Shown: positions 44,063 to 53,180 of the stretch, in pieces | How positions within the stretch are numbered: the first letter of the stretch is position 1 | How the letters are laid out: each line of letters begins with the position of its first letter | DNA from: Pelosinus sp. UFO1 | Lineage (GTDB): Bacteria; Bacillota; Negativicutes; DSM-13327 | NCBI RefSeq assembly: GCF_000725345.1 | Contig: NZ_CP008852.1 | Location: 2,844,001 to 2,908,000 of the forward strand | DNA length: 64,000 nucleotides | Direction of reading: 5' to 3' | Program-made: the position numbers and the translations under genes | Notes under the pieces: model-generated | What the model was told of the DNA's origin: nothing | Seen by the model: the letters and a program-made list of their open reading frames with translations, nothing else | Database searches by the model: none

Positions 44063-45058
44063 CTATTTATTTTTTAAAATTTCATCAATTTTCGCTAATT
44101 CTTCGGAGCTGAAATCGAGATACTGTAATGCTCCTACACAGTCATCAATTTGACTTACCTTACTAGCCCCAATCAAGACAGATGTCATTTGCTTCTTACG
44201 AAGCACCCAGGCCAAAGCCATTTGAGCCATGCTCTGCCCTCTTTTTTCAGCAATTTGATGTAACGATCGAACTTTAAAGAGTAATTCTTCTGTAATATCT
44301 TCTGACTTTAAAAACACACTTTGACTCGCTACTCGAGAATCTTCCGGTATGCCATGTAGATAACGATTAGTAAGTACACCTTTTCCTAAAGGAGAAAAAG
44401 CGATACAGCCAACACCAGCCTCTTCCAAAACGTCTAATAATCCTTCCTCAATCCATCGATCTAACATAGAATACCGTGGCTGATGAATGAGGCAAGGTGT
44501 ACCTAGCCTTTTAAGAATTGCAAATGCTTCTCGGGCTTGTTCATGCTTGTAATTGGACAAACCAACATACAGTGCTTTACCTTGACGCACAAGTAAATCT
44601 AGGGCTCCCATTGTCTCTTCTAGGGGAGTTTCAGCATCGGGGCGGTGATGATAAAATATATCAACATAATCAAGTCCCATTCGCTTTAAGCTTTGATCTA
44701 GGCTCGCAACAAGATATTTCTTAGAACCAAAGTCCCCATAAGGACCAGACCACATAGTATAGCCTGCCTTCGTAGAAATAACCATCTCATCCCTATGACG
44801 TCTAAAATCATCGTGTAGAATTCTTCCAAAAGTTTCTTCAGCCGATCCAGGAGGGGGACCATAATTATTGGCAAGATCATAATGTGTAATTCCTAAATCG
44901 AACCCCCGACGTACCATAGCTCGGCTATTCTCATAAATGTTCACATCACCAAAATTGTGCCAAAGCCCCAAGGAAATTGCCGAAAGCTTTAATCCGCTAT
45001 TCCCACAATAATTATACTTCATTTCATCATATCTTTCACCACGTGCTACATATACCAT
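44063..45058 (-). CDS. aldo/keto reductase, YghZ/GpR-like
   Basis: This NADPH-dependent reductase of 331 aa is closely similar in layout to E. coli YghZ (L-glyceraldehyde-3-phosphate reductase): YNYCGNSGLKLSAISLGLWH, GITHYDLANNYGPPPGSAEE, STKAGYTMWSGPYGDFGSKK and VDIFYHHRPDAETPLEETM. The Asp-Tyr-Lys-His tetrad is intact. The first ATG gives the MV...ERYDEM opening shared with YghZ. It probably detoxifies reactive aldehydes, and stands as a single gene beside the galactose locus. Confidence 0.9.
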   Translation of the reverse strand: MVYVARGERYDEMKYNYCGNSGLKLSAISLGLWHNFGDVNIYENSRAMVRRGFDLGITHYDLANNYGPPPGSAEETFGRILHDDFRRHRDEMVISTKAGYTMWSGPYGDFGSKKYLVASLDQSLKRMGLDYVDIFYHHRPDAETPLEETMGALDLLVRQGKALYVGLSNYKHEQAREAFAILKRLGTPCLIHQPRYSMLDRWIEEGLLDVLEEAGVGCIAFSPLGKGVLTNRYLHGIPEDSRVASQSVFLKSEDITEELLFKVRSLHQIAEKRGQSMAQMALAWVLRKKQMTSVLIGASKVSQIDDCVGALQYLDFSSEELAKIDEILKNK

Positions 45059-45085
45059 CTGCCTTACCCCCTTATTTATTTTTCC

Positions 45086-45796
45086 TTATCCCCAGATAAA
45101 GCCAAACACCCTCTGCATTAAATCAAAATACAAAATTACACCGATAATAAGTAATACACCTCCTGCTATACGCTGCAGTAAGGGCAGCCACCTAACTATC
45201 TTTCCCATTTTATAAAAGTAGTTCTTAATTAATACAGATACTAATAAAAACGGCACTGAAAATCCCATTGCATAGACAAACAAGAGCAGTGCTCCTTCTT
45301 TAAGACTAGTATTCACACTGGCATACAACAAAATCGAGGCTAGGATAGGCCCTGTACAAGGAGTCCATCCTGCAGTGAAAGCTACTCCCAAAATAAACGC
45401 ACCAATCGGCCCTTGCAATGTATTCGTTAATAAGGGTCGGTATTCTCGTTCCAACCAATTTACTTTTAAAACTCCTAGCAAATGCATTCCCATAAGTACC
45501 ATAAAAAAGGCACCTACTTGACGAATTATTTGCTGATAAGCAAGAAAAACTTGTCCAAAATAAGAAGCAGTCGCACCCATCACAACAAAGACTAAAATAA
45601 ATCCGCAAAAAAAGCAACTGGCATGTAAAAGAAAATGCCAATTATCTCCTTCCTTGCTTCCCACCCCTGTTTCCTGCCTACCTGCACCAGTTAAAAAGGC
45701 GGTATAGGTAGGCAAAACAGGTATTACACATGGTGATAAAAAGGAAAGAATGCCTGCGATAAATGCAGTGAGTAAGGTAACATGATTTTGGTCCAT
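45086..45796 (-). CDS. ccdA: cytochrome c biogenesis/thiol-reducing protein CcdA
   Basis: This is a six-helix membrane protein of 236 aa that moves reducing equivalents from cytoplasmic thioredoxin to extracytoplasmic thiol proteins. It has FLSPCVIPVLPTYTAFLTG with the first redox Cys and FTAGWTPCTGPILASILL with the second. It lies 11 nt after the thioredoxin-like gene and is probably its electron donor. Confidence 0.92.
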   Translation of the reverse strand: MDQNHVTLLTAFIAGILSFLSPCVIPVLPTYTAFLTGAGRQETGVGSKEGDNWHFLLHASCFFCGFILVFVVMGATASYFGQVFLAYQQIIRQVGAFFMVLMGMHLLGVLKVNWLEREYRPLLTNTLQGPIGAFILGVAFTAGWTPCTGPILASILLYASVNTSLKEGALLLFVYAMGFSVPFLLVSVLIKNYFYKMGKIVRWLPLLQRIAGGVLLIIGVILYFDLMQRVFGFIWG

Positions 45797-45807
45797 TTCC
45801 TAATCTC

Positions 45808-46332
45808 CTACATACTGTTTATGATACCGTCTAATTCATTCATGGTCATAGCACCTGACTGCCGATGCTTTATAATTCCGGTTTTATCAATAATAATCGT
45901 AGTAGGGATCGCAGCAACTTGAAATTGTTTGGCCACAATACCATCTTTATCTAATAAGACAGGCATAGTGTACTTACTTTTATTCATGAATTCACTTACT
46001 TTTCCATTAGACTCTTGCAGATTGATTGCATAAAAATTTATTTTCTGCTGATTTTTCTTGGCAAACAGATCTAACTCGGGCATTTCTTCCTGACAAGGTG
46101 GGCACCATGTTGCCCAAAAGTTAAGTACCGTAATTTTGCCAGGTTGCCCTACCGTAACCTTATCACCTGCCAAGCTAGCAAGAGTAAATACTGGAGAGTT
46201 TTTCCCCACCCTTGCGCCAATATCAGGGGATGCCTGTGGCTTTTGAGCCTCTGGTTCAGAGTTTTTTACATATAAGAATCCTGCAACTACTAGAGTAATT
46301 CCTACTATAACTGCGAAAAGTTTTCTACCCAC
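45808..46332 (-). CDS. TlpA/ResA-like membrane-anchored thioredoxin
   Basis: The 174-aa protein has an N-terminal anchor (about 5-24), then a thioredoxin domain with FWATWCPPCQEEMPELDLFA (redox CPPC) and VAAIPTTIIIDKTG (cis-Pro loop). It acts outside the membrane in cytochrome c maturation or disulfide reduction, fed by the CcdA protein encoded next to it. It is divergent from lgt. Confidence 0.9.
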   Translation of the reverse strand: MGRKLFAVIVGITLVVAGFLYVKNSEPEAQKPQASPDIGARVGKNSPVFTLASLAGDKVTVGQPGKITVLNFWATWCPPCQEEMPELDLFAKKNQQKINFYAINLQESNGKVSEFMNKSKYTMPVLLDKDGIVAKQFQVAAIPTTIIIDKTGIIKHRQSGAMTMNELDGIINSM

Positions 46333-46367
46333 GTTATCACCTCCAGTTACCTCTATTATTTCTTTGT

Positions 46368-46395
46368 TTGTTTAATAACCATATTTTGTTATACT
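46368..46395 (+). promoter_or_regulatory. lgt promoter
   Basis: TTGTTT (46368-46373) and TATACT (46390-46395) are 16 nt apart, about 50 nt before the lgt start. Confidence 0.45.
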
Positions 46396-46446
46396 ATAGA
46401 TACTGATCAAAAATACTACGTTTATTTTTATTACTAGGAGGCATAT

Positions 46447-47241
46447 ATGCACCAATATCTTTTCTTTATCGGAGATTTCCCAATCAGGGCCTATGGATTA
46501 ATCCTGAGCCTGAGCATCATTTTGGCTACAGGTACAGCCTACTTTTTAGCGAAACAAGATGGCCGTTGGCATGATCATGTTGTTGATATAGGCATCTATG
46601 GAGGGTTATCCGGAATTGTTGGTGCCCGTTTATGGGACGTCTTCTTCTTCGACTGGGGCTACTACCAAAACCATCTATTAGAAATTCCCTTTGTATGGCA
46701 AGGGGGAATGGCGATTCAAGGCGGCATCCTGCTAGGATTTATTGCCGGTTACATCTATACAAAACGCCATAATATTGATACGTGGGCTTTTGCTGACATT
46801 GTAGCTCCAGCTATTATCATGGGACAATCCATCGGACGTATGGCAAACTTACTAAATGGCGATGCATTTGGTCATCCGACAGGCGGTCCTTTTGGTATTA
46901 TTTACCCGGCAACCACTTTGGCCTATCAAGTATATGGAAACCAGCCCCTTTGGCCTGCTGAAGTTTGGGAAGGACAAATTGATATTATTATTTTTGTCTT
47001 GCTCTTATTATTTCGCACTACCAATCATGCTAAAGGCCAAGTATTCATCCTCTATACTATTTTGTATTCCATTGCCCGCTTTTTCTTAGAGTTCTTGCGC
47101 GGTGATTACGGCACATTACTTTGGGGCTTAAAGTCAGCCCAATTGACTAGTTTAGCCATTATATTGATCGGCAGCGCCTTCTTTATATGGTGTGGTATTA
47201 AGAAAAATCAGCAACCCCAAAAAAGTAAAGGTAAAAGATAA
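46447..47241 (+). CDS. lgt: prolipoprotein diacylglyceryl transferase
   Basis: Lgt adds diacylglycerol to the lipobox cysteine of lipoproteins. The 264-aa membrane protein has IRAYGLILSLSII, GGLSGIVGARLWDVFFFDW, WQGGMAIQGGILLGFIAGY and the signature GQSIGRMANLLNGDAFGHPT followed by PFGIIYPATT. The ATG has AGGAGG upstream. It ends at a palindromic terminator. The PstS-like and MglB lipoproteins in this window would be its substrates. Confidence 0.95.
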   Translation: MHQYLFFIGDFPIRAYGLILSLSIILATGTAYFLAKQDGRWHDHVVDIGIYGGLSGIVGARLWDVFFFDWGYYQNHLLEIPFVWQGGMAIQGGILLGFIAGYIYTKRHNIDTWAFADIVAPAIIMGQSIGRMANLLNGDAFGHPTGGPFGIIYPATTLAYQVYGNQPLWPAEVWEGQIDIIIFVLLLLFRTTNHAKGQVFILYTILYSIARFFLEFLRGDYGTLLWGLKSAQLTSLAIILIGSAFFIWCGIKKNQQPQKSKGKR

Positions 47242-47309
47242 TTATTATCATTTATTCTATACTATCTAACGAAATTGTCAATCTCAGCCAATACTATTTT
47301 CTAAGGAAT

Positions 47310-47341
47310 ACAGCCTCAAAACCATTTGGTTTTGAGGCTGT
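47310..47341. terminator. bidirectional terminator between lgt and ridA
   Basis: ACAGCCTCAAAACCA and TGGTTTTGAGGCTGT form a perfect 15-bp stem with TT as loop, with A/T extensions. It lies between the converging genes lgt and ridA. Confidence 0.88.
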
Positions 47342-47371
47342 ATTTCTCCATAAAGTCAACATTTTTTTATA

Positions 47372-47755
47372 TTATTTTTCGTACACAGCGATCAATTCAA
47401 TTTCTACGCTTACGTCCCGTGGTAATCTTGCTACCTGTACACAAGCACGTGCTGGTGGTTCATTTTTGAAATACTCAGCATAAATCTTGTTCATGGCAGC
47501 GAAATCTTCCATGTCCTTTAAGAAGACACCGGTTTTCACTACATTATCAAAACCTAAACCCTCTTTTTCTAAAATAGCCTTTAAGTTATTAAGTACTTGA
47601 TAAGTTTGAGATTCAATCCCACCATAAACAATTTGTCCTGTCATTGGATCTAAAGGTATTTGTCCTGAAACAAATAAAAAACCATTCGCCTTAATAGCCT
47701 GCGAGTAAGGGCCAATGGCCTGGGGCGCAAAATCCGTATTCACTACTGTCTTCAT
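47372..47755 (-). CDS. ridA: RidA family enamine/imine deaminase
   Basis: RidA hydrolyses the reactive 2-aminoacrylate made by PLP-dependent serine/threonine enzymes. The 127-aa protein has [40 protein letters not shown] and [20 protein letters not shown] with the catalytic Arg. The L-serine dehydratase at 55-57 kb is iron-sulfur dependent, so the source of aminoacrylate here is unknown. Confidence 0.93.
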   Translation of the reverse strand: MKTVVNTDFAPQAIGPYSQAIKANGFLFVSGQIPLDPMTGQIVYGGIESQTYQVLNNLKAILEKEGLGFDNVVKTGVFLKDMEDFAAMNKIYAEYFKNEPPARACVQVARLPRDVSVEIELIAVYEK

Positions 47756-47859
47756 AATAGAGCCTCCCTTGGCATTTTTTCATTCATTATATTATTTTCG
47801 TTACCCAACAAAAAAATCCTGTAAATTTCCATAAAAATCTATACTTTATGAATAATTAC

Positions 47860-48585
47860 CTATAGTTTATCCATTGTTAGCAATAGCCCATATAAAAGAG
47901 CCTGGGGACGAGGTGGACAGCCAGGTACATAAATATCAACAGGCAGCACTTTATCAACCGCCCCGCACATCGCATAACTACTACCAAAAACCTGGCCACT
48001 AGCCGCGCAGGCTCCAACTGCCATAACCAGATTAGGGGTCGGCATAGCTTCATACGTCATTAATAGCGCTTGCGTTAAATTCCGTGTCACCACACCTGTC
48101 ACCATAAGCATATCTGCATGTCTTGGTGAAGCTACAAAATCAATTCCATACTGTTGCAGGTCATAAAAAGGGTTGCTCAAAGCATTCATTTCAAAATCAC
48201 AAGCATTACAAGAACCAGCATCCACATGTCTGATATGCAAGGAGCGACCAAATATAGACTGAATCTTTCTACCTAACAGTGTACCTATATTTGCCGTGAT
48301 GCTAGAACAGGTGGCTAATTTATACTTGCTCGTATGCTTTAGCTGCTCTGCTTCACAGCGTTCTACACACCGGCCGCAAAATATGCAAGCCTTATGATCA
48401 ATTGTCAAATAGCCAGCTTGTTCACGAATGGCTTTTGTCGGGCAACTAGTAATGCATCTGCAGCAATTTTTACATTCACCCTTTTCTATAGTGATTTGGC
48501 CACGAAAACGCTCTGGAACTTCTCCCTTATCATAATCTTCCGTCACTACACCAGTGGCCATAATTTTTTTTAATATATGTATCAT
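47860..48585 (-). CDS. group 4 hydrogenase small subunit fused to a ferredoxin domain (HyfH-HyfI)
   Basis: The 241-aa protein joins two subunits that are separate in E. coli Hyf/Hyc. Residues about 30-85 form a 2[4Fe-4S] ferredoxin (CKNCCRCITSCP and CIFCGRCVERCE; the first cluster has one extra Cys). Residues about 115-241 form the NuoB-like small subunit with DAGSCNACDFEMNAL, VGACAASGQVFGSSYA and PGCPPRPQAL, which binds the proximal [4Fe-4S] cluster. It would pass electrons from a donor to the NiFe site of HyfG. It is the last gene of the operon, 12 nt after hyfG. Confidence 0.88.
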   Translation of the reverse strand: MIHILKKIMATGVVTEDYDKGEVPERFRGQITIEKGECKNCCRCITSCPTKAIREQAGYLTIDHKACIFCGRCVERCEAEQLKHTSKYKLATCSSITANIGTLLGRKIQSIFGRSLHIRHVDAGSCNACDFEMNALSNPFYDLQQYGIDFVASPRHADMLMVTGVVTRNLTQALLMTYEAMPTPNLVMAVGACAASGQVFGSSYAMCGAVDKVLPVDIYVPGCPPRPQALLYGLLLTMDKL

Positions 48586-48597
48586 TTTCTACCACTC

Positions 48598-50103
48598 CTA
48601 ACGATCCAAACATGCATAGCATAATTCAAAACTCTTATTAATGAGTGGAAAATCTGGAATAATATTACCAGGTGCAGCGATAGCTACTGCTGGCCAATTC
48701 GGATAGGAGGCTGACCTAATAAAATGACGATATATTGTATTATTTTCGCCTATCATGATCCAGTGAAAATTACTCCCCCGGGCCGATTCACTCCAGCCCA
48801 TCCCACTGCTATATGGTGTAATCCTTGGTAACGAAACATTAAGTCCTTTGGGTATATTGGGCATATAATCCAGAACTTGCTTAATTATTTCTATGGATTG
48901 CTCTACTTCTTCTTTCCTAACCCATAAACGAGCTGCTACATCCCCTTGACTATATACTGGCACTTTAAAATCTAAATTATTATATAATGAATAGCTATAG
49001 TCTCTTCTCATATCTATATTAATTCCCGAAGCTCTTGCGGCCACACCAACTACACCTAAATCAGAGCCAGCCTTATGAGTCAATATACCTGTATTTTCTA
49101 CTCTGTCTAAAAAAGCACTGTTATCCTTTAATAATCCAATTAAATCTTTAAATTCTCCAGTTAACTCCTCTAAGGTGTTGCGTATGTCCCAAGCTAAGTC
49201 TGGTGTTACTTCCATACTCACACCACCAGGTATTATCATACCTCTAAGAAAGCGATTGCCTGTGATTTTTTCATTCAACCGCATTAATATTTCCTTTAAC
49301 CTAGATCCATTACTAATTCCTATAGCAAAACCGACTCCAGCACACAAATTGCCAATATCGCCTACATGATTATACAGACGTTCTAATTCTGTTACTACTA
49401 TCCTTATTACTTCTGCCTGTTCAGGGATTTTTATATTGGCTATGGATTCAATGCCTTGGGCATAGGACAAGGCATGCGACACACTGCAAGCACCACAGAT
49501 CCGTTCTACCGAGAAGGCAGCCATCTCTATAGGCAAACCTTCTACTGACTTTTCAATGCCTCGATGAGTAAAGAATAATTTTGCATCTAAATGAACAACC
49601 TGTTCACCCGATTGGCTAAACCGAAAGTGTCCTGGCTCAATAATACCTGCATGAATGGGTCCTACAGGTACTTCAAACACACCTTCCCCCTCTACTCCCA
49701 CCATATCGTACTTTTTATGTGCCTCAGATACATGAAGATTCGCTGGAAAATCCTTACGCATAGGATAAAGGCCATTTGGCCAATTCTCATGCAGTACTAG
49801 AGGGCGCAGATCCGGGTGTCCAGTTGGCTGTATACCAAACAAATCATGTATTTCTCTTTCAAACCATGCAGCTGTTGAAAAAAAAGGTGTCAAGGAAGGG
49901 AATTCTAGTTTTCCCCCTTGGTTTAAAACGCCCTTTATTGCCTTAATCTGACCCGCCCCAATAAAAATACAATAGATAGCAAAGCATCCATGAATCATAC
50001 GCTCATCATTGGCAAACATAGCAGTAAGTCCATACTCTCCTGTCCGACATATGCTTCTTGCTTCTTTTACGAGATTCGTGGCAGTTACTTCTTGATACTC
50101 CAT
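48598..50103 (-). CDS. group 4 [NiFe] hydrogenase large subunit (HyfG/HycE-like)
   Basis: The 501-aa protein has an N-terminal NuoC-like domain (about 1-130: AAWFEREIHDLFGIQPTGHP then LRPLVLHENWPNGLYPMRKD) and a NuoD-like catalytic domain. The NiFe motifs are SVERICGACSVSHALSYA (L1) and, at the C-terminus, SFELCYACLDR (L2). The four cysteines are present, but the usual DPC of L2 is replaced by ELC. It ends at this motif without a long processed tail. It reduces protons in a membrane-bound complex coupled to ion translocation. Confidence 0.88.
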   Translation of the reverse strand: MEYQEVTATNLVKEARSICRTGEYGLTAMFANDERMIHGCFAIYCIFIGAGQIKAIKGVLNQGGKLEFPSLTPFFSTAAWFEREIHDLFGIQPTGHPDLRPLVLHENWPNGLYPMRKDFPANLHVSEAHKKYDMVGVEGEGVFEVPVGPIHAGIIEPGHFRFSQSGEQVVHLDAKLFFTHRGIEKSVEGLPIEMAAFSVERICGACSVSHALSYAQGIESIANIKIPEQAEVIRIVVTELERLYNHVGDIGNLCAGVGFAIGISNGSRLKEILMRLNEKITGNRFLRGMIIPGGVSMEVTPDLAWDIRNTLEELTGEFKDLIGLLKDNSAFLDRVENTGILTHKAGSDLGVVGVAARASGINIDMRRDYSYSLYNNLDFKVPVYSQGDVAARLWVRKEEVEQSIEIIKQVLDYMPNIPKGLNVSLPRITPYSSGMGWSESARGSNFHWIMIGENNTIYRHFIRSASYPNWPAVAIAAPGNIIPDFPLINKSFELCYACLDR

Positions 50104-50105
50104 AT

Positions 50106-51575
50106 CTAGTCTCCCCCCATAACAACAGATGCAGCCTTAATTAATAGTGTATGCAACCACAATGGAACATATAAACCTGTCACTATCATTACCCCTATAG
50201 AAAAGACAATTGACCAAAGAGCTGGCTTACCAACCTTTCCAACAGAAATATTGTGTCCTGGGTTACCAAAAACCATTTCTAAGCAGTAATACATCATACC
50301 CGCAAAAATACCAGCCAGTAAGAATAATACTCCTGCCCCTAACCAAAACCGTCCATCATTAAAAGACGCCCAAATAATGGTGAATTTACTGATAAAAAGA
50401 CTAAAAGGAGGAGTACCTGTAATGGCCAAGATACTTATGATAAATAAGGTTCCTACTAACGGCATGGTGCGAATGAGCCCTCGAATACGCATAATATATT
50501 TTGTTTTATACTCCTGCGTAATTATCCCAGCTAGGTAAAACAAAGCAGATTTAGCAATCGCATGATTGATCACGTGGAGCAAAGCTCCATAAATTGCCAG
50601 AGGAGTAGAAATGCCGATACCAAGTAAAACAATCCCCATATGTTCTACACTCGAATAGGCCAATAGTCGCTTTATATCATGCTGAACTAAGATAAAAGGA
50701 ATAGCAATCCCAATGGAAAACAGGGCTAAACCAATTAATAGGTATTGTAAAAATTCATGATTCAAAATAGCTTGCACCACGATTAGGTTACGTACAATAG
50801 CATAAATTGCACAACTTAAAAGTGCTCCTGATAGTAAGCCACTAATCGGTGATGGGGCTTGGCTGTGGGCATCAGGCAGCCAGGTATGCATTGGCGCTAA
50901 CCCAGCTTTCGTCCCATATCCAATTAGTATAAAAATAAAGGCCAATTTTGTAATCGTTGGATCAAGCTTAGAGGCAATAGTTTTTAATTCTAACCAACTT
51001 AAAGCTTGCACATTTATACCTACCACATTAACCTGGGCATAATACAAAAGAATGGTCCCAAGTAGTGCTAAACAAATCCCAACCGTACATACCATAACGT
51101 ACTTCCAGGCTGCTTCTAAAGCCGATTGGTTAAAATAAAAGGCAACTAACAATGCTGATGCCAATGTTGTAGCTTCCACTGCTACCCACATTAAGCCTAA
51201 ATTTTCTACAACCAATACACTAATCATGGTAAAAATAAATACATTAAACAATCCATAATACCGCTTGAGCATTTTAATCGTAATATGGCCTTCCACTAAT
51301 TCCTTTTCCATATAGGACATGGAAAACACCATGGAAGTAAGGCTTAATACTGCCACCACAGTTAGTAACACAGCACTTAGAGAATCAACATATAACAGCC
51401 CATTCAAAAATGCGCCTTGTGTACTAATACGAAAAACAATAAATGCTAATACGGAACTTGTCATGCTACTACCAACTAGATTTAAACTTTTTATTATGAC
51501 TACTTTATCCTGGAACATAGACAGTAAACCCGTTACTAGCGGAATAAACAAGGCCAATAGCAGTAACTCCCCCAC
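50106..51575 (-). CDS. hydrogenase membrane subunit HyfF-like (NuoN/MrpD type)
   Basis: This antiporter-like membrane subunit has 489 aa and about 14 helices, with EATTLASALLVAFYFNQSAL, GTKAGLAPMHTWLPDAHSQA and LLAYSSVEHMGIVLLGIGI. The charged Glu and Lys residues of the ion path are visible. It belongs to the proton- or sodium-pumping arm of the hydrogenase. It lies 2 nt before hyfG and 4 nt after hyfE. Confidence 0.88.
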   Translation of the reverse strand: MGELLLLALFIPLVTGLLSMFQDKVVIIKSLNLVGSSMTSSVLAFIVFRISTQGAFLNGLLYVDSLSAVLLTVVAVLSLTSMVFSMSYMEKELVEGHITIKMLKRYYGLFNVFIFTMISVLVVENLGLMWVAVEATTLASALLVAFYFNQSALEAAWKYVMVCTVGICLALLGTILLYYAQVNVVGINVQALSWLELKTIASKLDPTITKLAFIFILIGYGTKAGLAPMHTWLPDAHSQAPSPISGLLSGALLSCAIYAIVRNLIVVQAILNHEFLQYLLIGLALFSIGIAIPFILVQHDIKRLLAYSSVEHMGIVLLGIGISTPLAIYGALLHVINHAIAKSALFYLAGIITQEYKTKYIMRIRGLIRTMPLVGTLFIISILAITGTPPFSLFISKFTIIWASFNDGRFWLGAGVLFLLAGIFAGMMYYCLEMVFGNPGHNISVGKVGKPALWSIVFSIGVMIVTGLYVPLWLHTLLIKAASVVMGGD

Positions 51576-51579
51576 AATA

Positions 51580-52206
51580 TCATCCCTTTAATTTTTTTAA
51601 TCTACTAATATCTGTCGATATACCTGATAACTTGAGCCGGTGTGTCAAAATTACCAGTACCACTACTGCTACTAATACATCAAAAAAAATACCCATTTCG
51701 ATGATTAAAGGCAATCCTTTTGTGGCCGATAATCCCACTAAGTAGATACCATTTTCCATCGTAATCAGTCCTACAATTTGCATAATCGCTTGCCTTCTCG
51801 TCATAATGATTAATAAACCAATCAAAGTCATAGCTAGTGCAGTGGCCAATGCATCACGACTATTTGCACCAGGTAAGGCCTGATCAATTAAACCATAGGC
51901 TAACACAATAGCAATACAAGCTGTCACTGAAGAGGAGTTTACGTTTAAAATTGGATGATCCTCCCGCTCGTACTGCAGCTTTTCAACAATATTCAACAAG
52001 GCATAGGGAATGAGGCCCACCTTTATAACTGCAGTGAGTATTGCAGCAACATACATATGAACTGCCCCTGCTTCTAGGCCATCTATCCCGCAGGCTAAAG
52101 CTACCATAAAAGACTGGATTAAAATAATAGTAACCGCTGTTTTTAGTCTAGATACACGGGTTAACAGCAACGATGTGACTAACAATATTATAATTAAAAA
52201 ATTCAT
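51580..52206 (-). CDS. hydrogenase membrane subunit HyfE-like (NuoK-like)
   Basis: The 208-aa protein has about six helices, with TAVTIILIQSFMVALACGID, LIIMTRRQAIMQIVGLITME and NGIYLVGLSATKGLPLIIEM. This is the HyfE/HycD-neighbour type of membrane subunit related to NuoK. It is closely coupled to hyfF. Confidence 0.85.
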   Translation of the reverse strand: MNFLIIILLVTSLLLTRVSRLKTAVTIILIQSFMVALACGIDGLEAGAVHMYVAAILTAVIKVGLIPYALLNIVEKLQYEREDHPILNVNSSSVTACIAIVLAYGLIDQALPGANSRDALATALAMTLIGLLIIMTRRQAIMQIVGLITMENGIYLVGLSATKGLPLIIEMGIFFDVLVAVVVLVILTHRLKLSGISTDISRLKKLKG

Positions 52207-52283
52207 AGGCTCCTCCTTCCTCTTATACGAATAGAAGAATCAAAGAATCTTAAATGTACGTTATCTTAAAAATAGCTGTTTTT

Positions 52284-53177
52284 CTATTGCGCTACTAAAG
52301 CTAATAGGGATAGTAAACAAGATACAGCTAAAAAATTCGGTACTTTAAATAAACGCATCTTATTTGTACTGGTTTCAGCAAAGGCAATCCCTATCGATAC
52401 TAACAATATTTTCCCGATTAACCCAATAACGCTAGCAGCACCTACTATATTCCATGGTATAAATAAGATGACAAAGAGTAATATCATAATCATTTGTTTT
52501 ATCGCTGCCGCCCAAAGGATCAAAGCGAGTCTACGGCCCGAATATTCTAATACCATACCTTCATGAATCATAGTTAATTCTAAATGAGTATCTGGGTTAT
52601 CAACTGGAATACGTCCAGTTTCCGTAATAAGTACAATAAAAAAAGCAATTGCAGCAAAAATATAAGCCAAGGAAAAAGGACTATTTGCTGCACTACTTGC
52701 CAATGCACCGAGACTACTGGAATGTGCTTTGAAAGCTATAGTGCATATGGGAAGTAACATAGCTGGCTCAACCAGCACGGCAATAAACATTTCTCGTGCT
52801 CCGCCCATGCCACCAAAAGCACTACCTGCATCCAGTGATGCCAGTACTAAAAAAAACCGCCCCAATGCTAACAAATAAAGTAGCGTAAATATATCACCAA
52901 AACCTCTGCCGGAAAAAATAAAGAGAGGCACTAAGGAACTAGCTGCCAGTACACCTGCAAAATAAATATAGGGTGCCCCTTTGAAGATCCAAGAAACAGT
53001 TGGAGATATTACACTATCTTTCTGAAGTAACTTCGCTATATCAAAGTAGGTCTGTAGAATCTTCGGACCGCGTCTACTTTGTAATCTTGCTTTAATTTTT
53101 TTAATAATACCTGCCAGCAAAGGTGCACATACTAAAATCCCCACAGATTGCAGTACACTAAAGAAAAAATCCATCAT
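52284..53177 (-). CDS. hydrogenase membrane subunit HyfC-like (NuoH-like)
   Basis: The 297-aa protein has about eight helices, with SRRGPKILQTYFDIAKLLQK, ETGRIPVDNPDTHLELTMIH and EGMVLEYSGRRLALILWAA, the typical NuoH/HycD signatures. It docks the soluble hydrogenase arm onto the membrane antiporter subunits. It lies 3 nt after hyfB; a 77-nt gap separates it from hyfE. Confidence 0.9.
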   Translation of the reverse strand: MMDFFFSVLQSVGILVCAPLLAGIIKKIKARLQSRRGPKILQTYFDIAKLLQKDSVISPTVSWIFKGAPYIYFAGVLAASSLVPLFIFSGRGFGDIFTLLYLLALGRFFLVLASLDAGSAFGGMGGAREMFIAVLVEPAMLLPICTIAFKAHSSSLGALASSAANSPFSLAYIFAAIAFFIVLITETGRIPVDNPDTHLELTMIHEGMVLEYSGRRLALILWAAAIKQMIMILLFVILFIPWNIVGAASVIGLIGKILLVSIGIAFAETSTNKMRLFKVPNFLAVSCLLSLLALVAQ

Positions 53178-53180
53178 TTT